Part shown: positions 63,870 through 64,000 of the stretch, one piece after another | How positions within the stretch are numbered: the stretch's first letter is position 1 | Layout: each line of letters starts with the position of its first letter | From: Shewanella maritima | GTDB taxonomy: Bacteria > Pseudomonadota > Gammaproteobacteria > Enterobacterales > Shewanellaceae | Assembly (NCBI RefSeq): GCF_004295345.1 | Contig: NZ_CP036200.1 | Coordinates: forward strand, 2,248,501 to 2,312,500 | Reading direction: 5' to 3' | Length of the DNA stretch: 64,000 nt | Position numbers and translations under genes: made by a program | Notes under the pieces: generated by a model | Told to the model about the DNA's origin: nothing | What the model saw: the letters and a program-made list of their open reading frames with translations, nothing else | Database searches by the model: none

Positions 63870-64000
63870 TGGTTAAGCCTCACGAGTCATTAGTACATGT
63901 TAGCTCAACGCCTCACAACGCTTACACACCATGCCTATCAACGTCCTAGTCTCGAACGGCTCTTTAGAGGTCTTAAAGACCTAGGGATGACTCATCTTAG
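63870..64000 (-). rRNA. 23S ribosomal RNA, 3' end (cut by window edge)
   Basis: The 3' terminal 131 nt or so on the minus strand, with the typical closing AGCTAACATGTACTAATGAC and ending at GTGAGGCTTAACC. The rest lies beyond 64000. It is followed by 5S and tRNA-Asp. The exact 3' end is estimated from the GGCTTAACC end. Confidence 0.95.

Noticed and set aside
1..64000. CRISPR array, prophage, integron or toxin-antitoxin locus
   Set aside because: No regularly spaced repeats, phage structural genes, integrase or transposase genes were seen on either strand.

Overview
The window looks like a chromosomal segment of a marine gammaproteobacterium of the order Alteromonadales, most likely Shewanella. 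This is inferred from gene content: tandem cysteine-type formate dehydrogenase operons with DUF3305/DUF3306 partners, a GlyGly-CTERM secreted protease beside type II secretion genes, many c-di-GMP proteins, and an rRNA operon with tRNA-Asp after 5S. No prophage, CRISPR array, transposase gene or plasmid function was seen. The only mobile-element candidate is a 198 bp MITE-like element at 14441-14638.

Layout. 1-1901 (minus): 5' part of gspD, and gspC, of the type II secretion system. 2168-7387 (plus): Hsp15, Hsp33, PEP carboxykinase and an M14 peptidase. 7495-8784 (minus): a periplasmic binding-like protein and a GIY-YIG protein. 8948-11000 (plus): moeA, broken by an apparent one-base deletion, then moeB. 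11101-11746 (minus): two small proteins. 11919-14391: two tandem membrane diguanylate cyclases. 14636-18030 (minus): a pseudouridine synthase and a PepSY/response regulator/histidine kinase set. 18233-23212 (minus): molybdenum operon moaA-moaC-moaD-moaE-modA-modB-modC behind a Moco-RNA-like leader. 23482-27282 (plus): ETF-ubiquinone oxidoreductase and a chemoreceptor. 27384-30916 (minus): a MOSC protein, a probable phosphate-regulated small RNA, a PfkB sugar kinase and a HemN-like radical SAM protein.

31197-46035: a formate oxidation locus. On the minus strand, in transcription order, it has DUF3305, DUF3306, a polyferredoxin, a TorD-like chaperone, then two consecutive sets of small Tat protein-FdhA-FdhB-FdhC; fdhD is divergent on plus. 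46085-63166: rlmF, a FliL-like protein, ubiC, an M6 metalloprotease, a MarC protein, a His-rich membrane permease, an NRDE protein, hemN, adenosine deaminase, a DUF885 lipoprotein, a lysophospholipase-like hydrolase and a degenerate GGDEF-EAL protein. 63438-64000 (minus): the end of an rRNA operon (23S 3' end, 5S, tRNA-Asp).

The genes converge on molybdenum-dependent anaerobic metabolism. ModABC imports molybdate. MoaACDE, MoeA and MoeB build the cofactor. FdhD, the TorD-like chaperone and the polyferredoxin would mature or serve two membrane-anchored formate dehydrogenases. HemN and the HemN-like protein (with an FNR-like site upstream) fit oxygen-limited growth. The least explained locus is the non-coding stretch at 28239-28470: a close match to a PHO box, a correctly spaced -10 and an intrinsic terminator delimit an RNA of about 190 nt with no plausible ORF.
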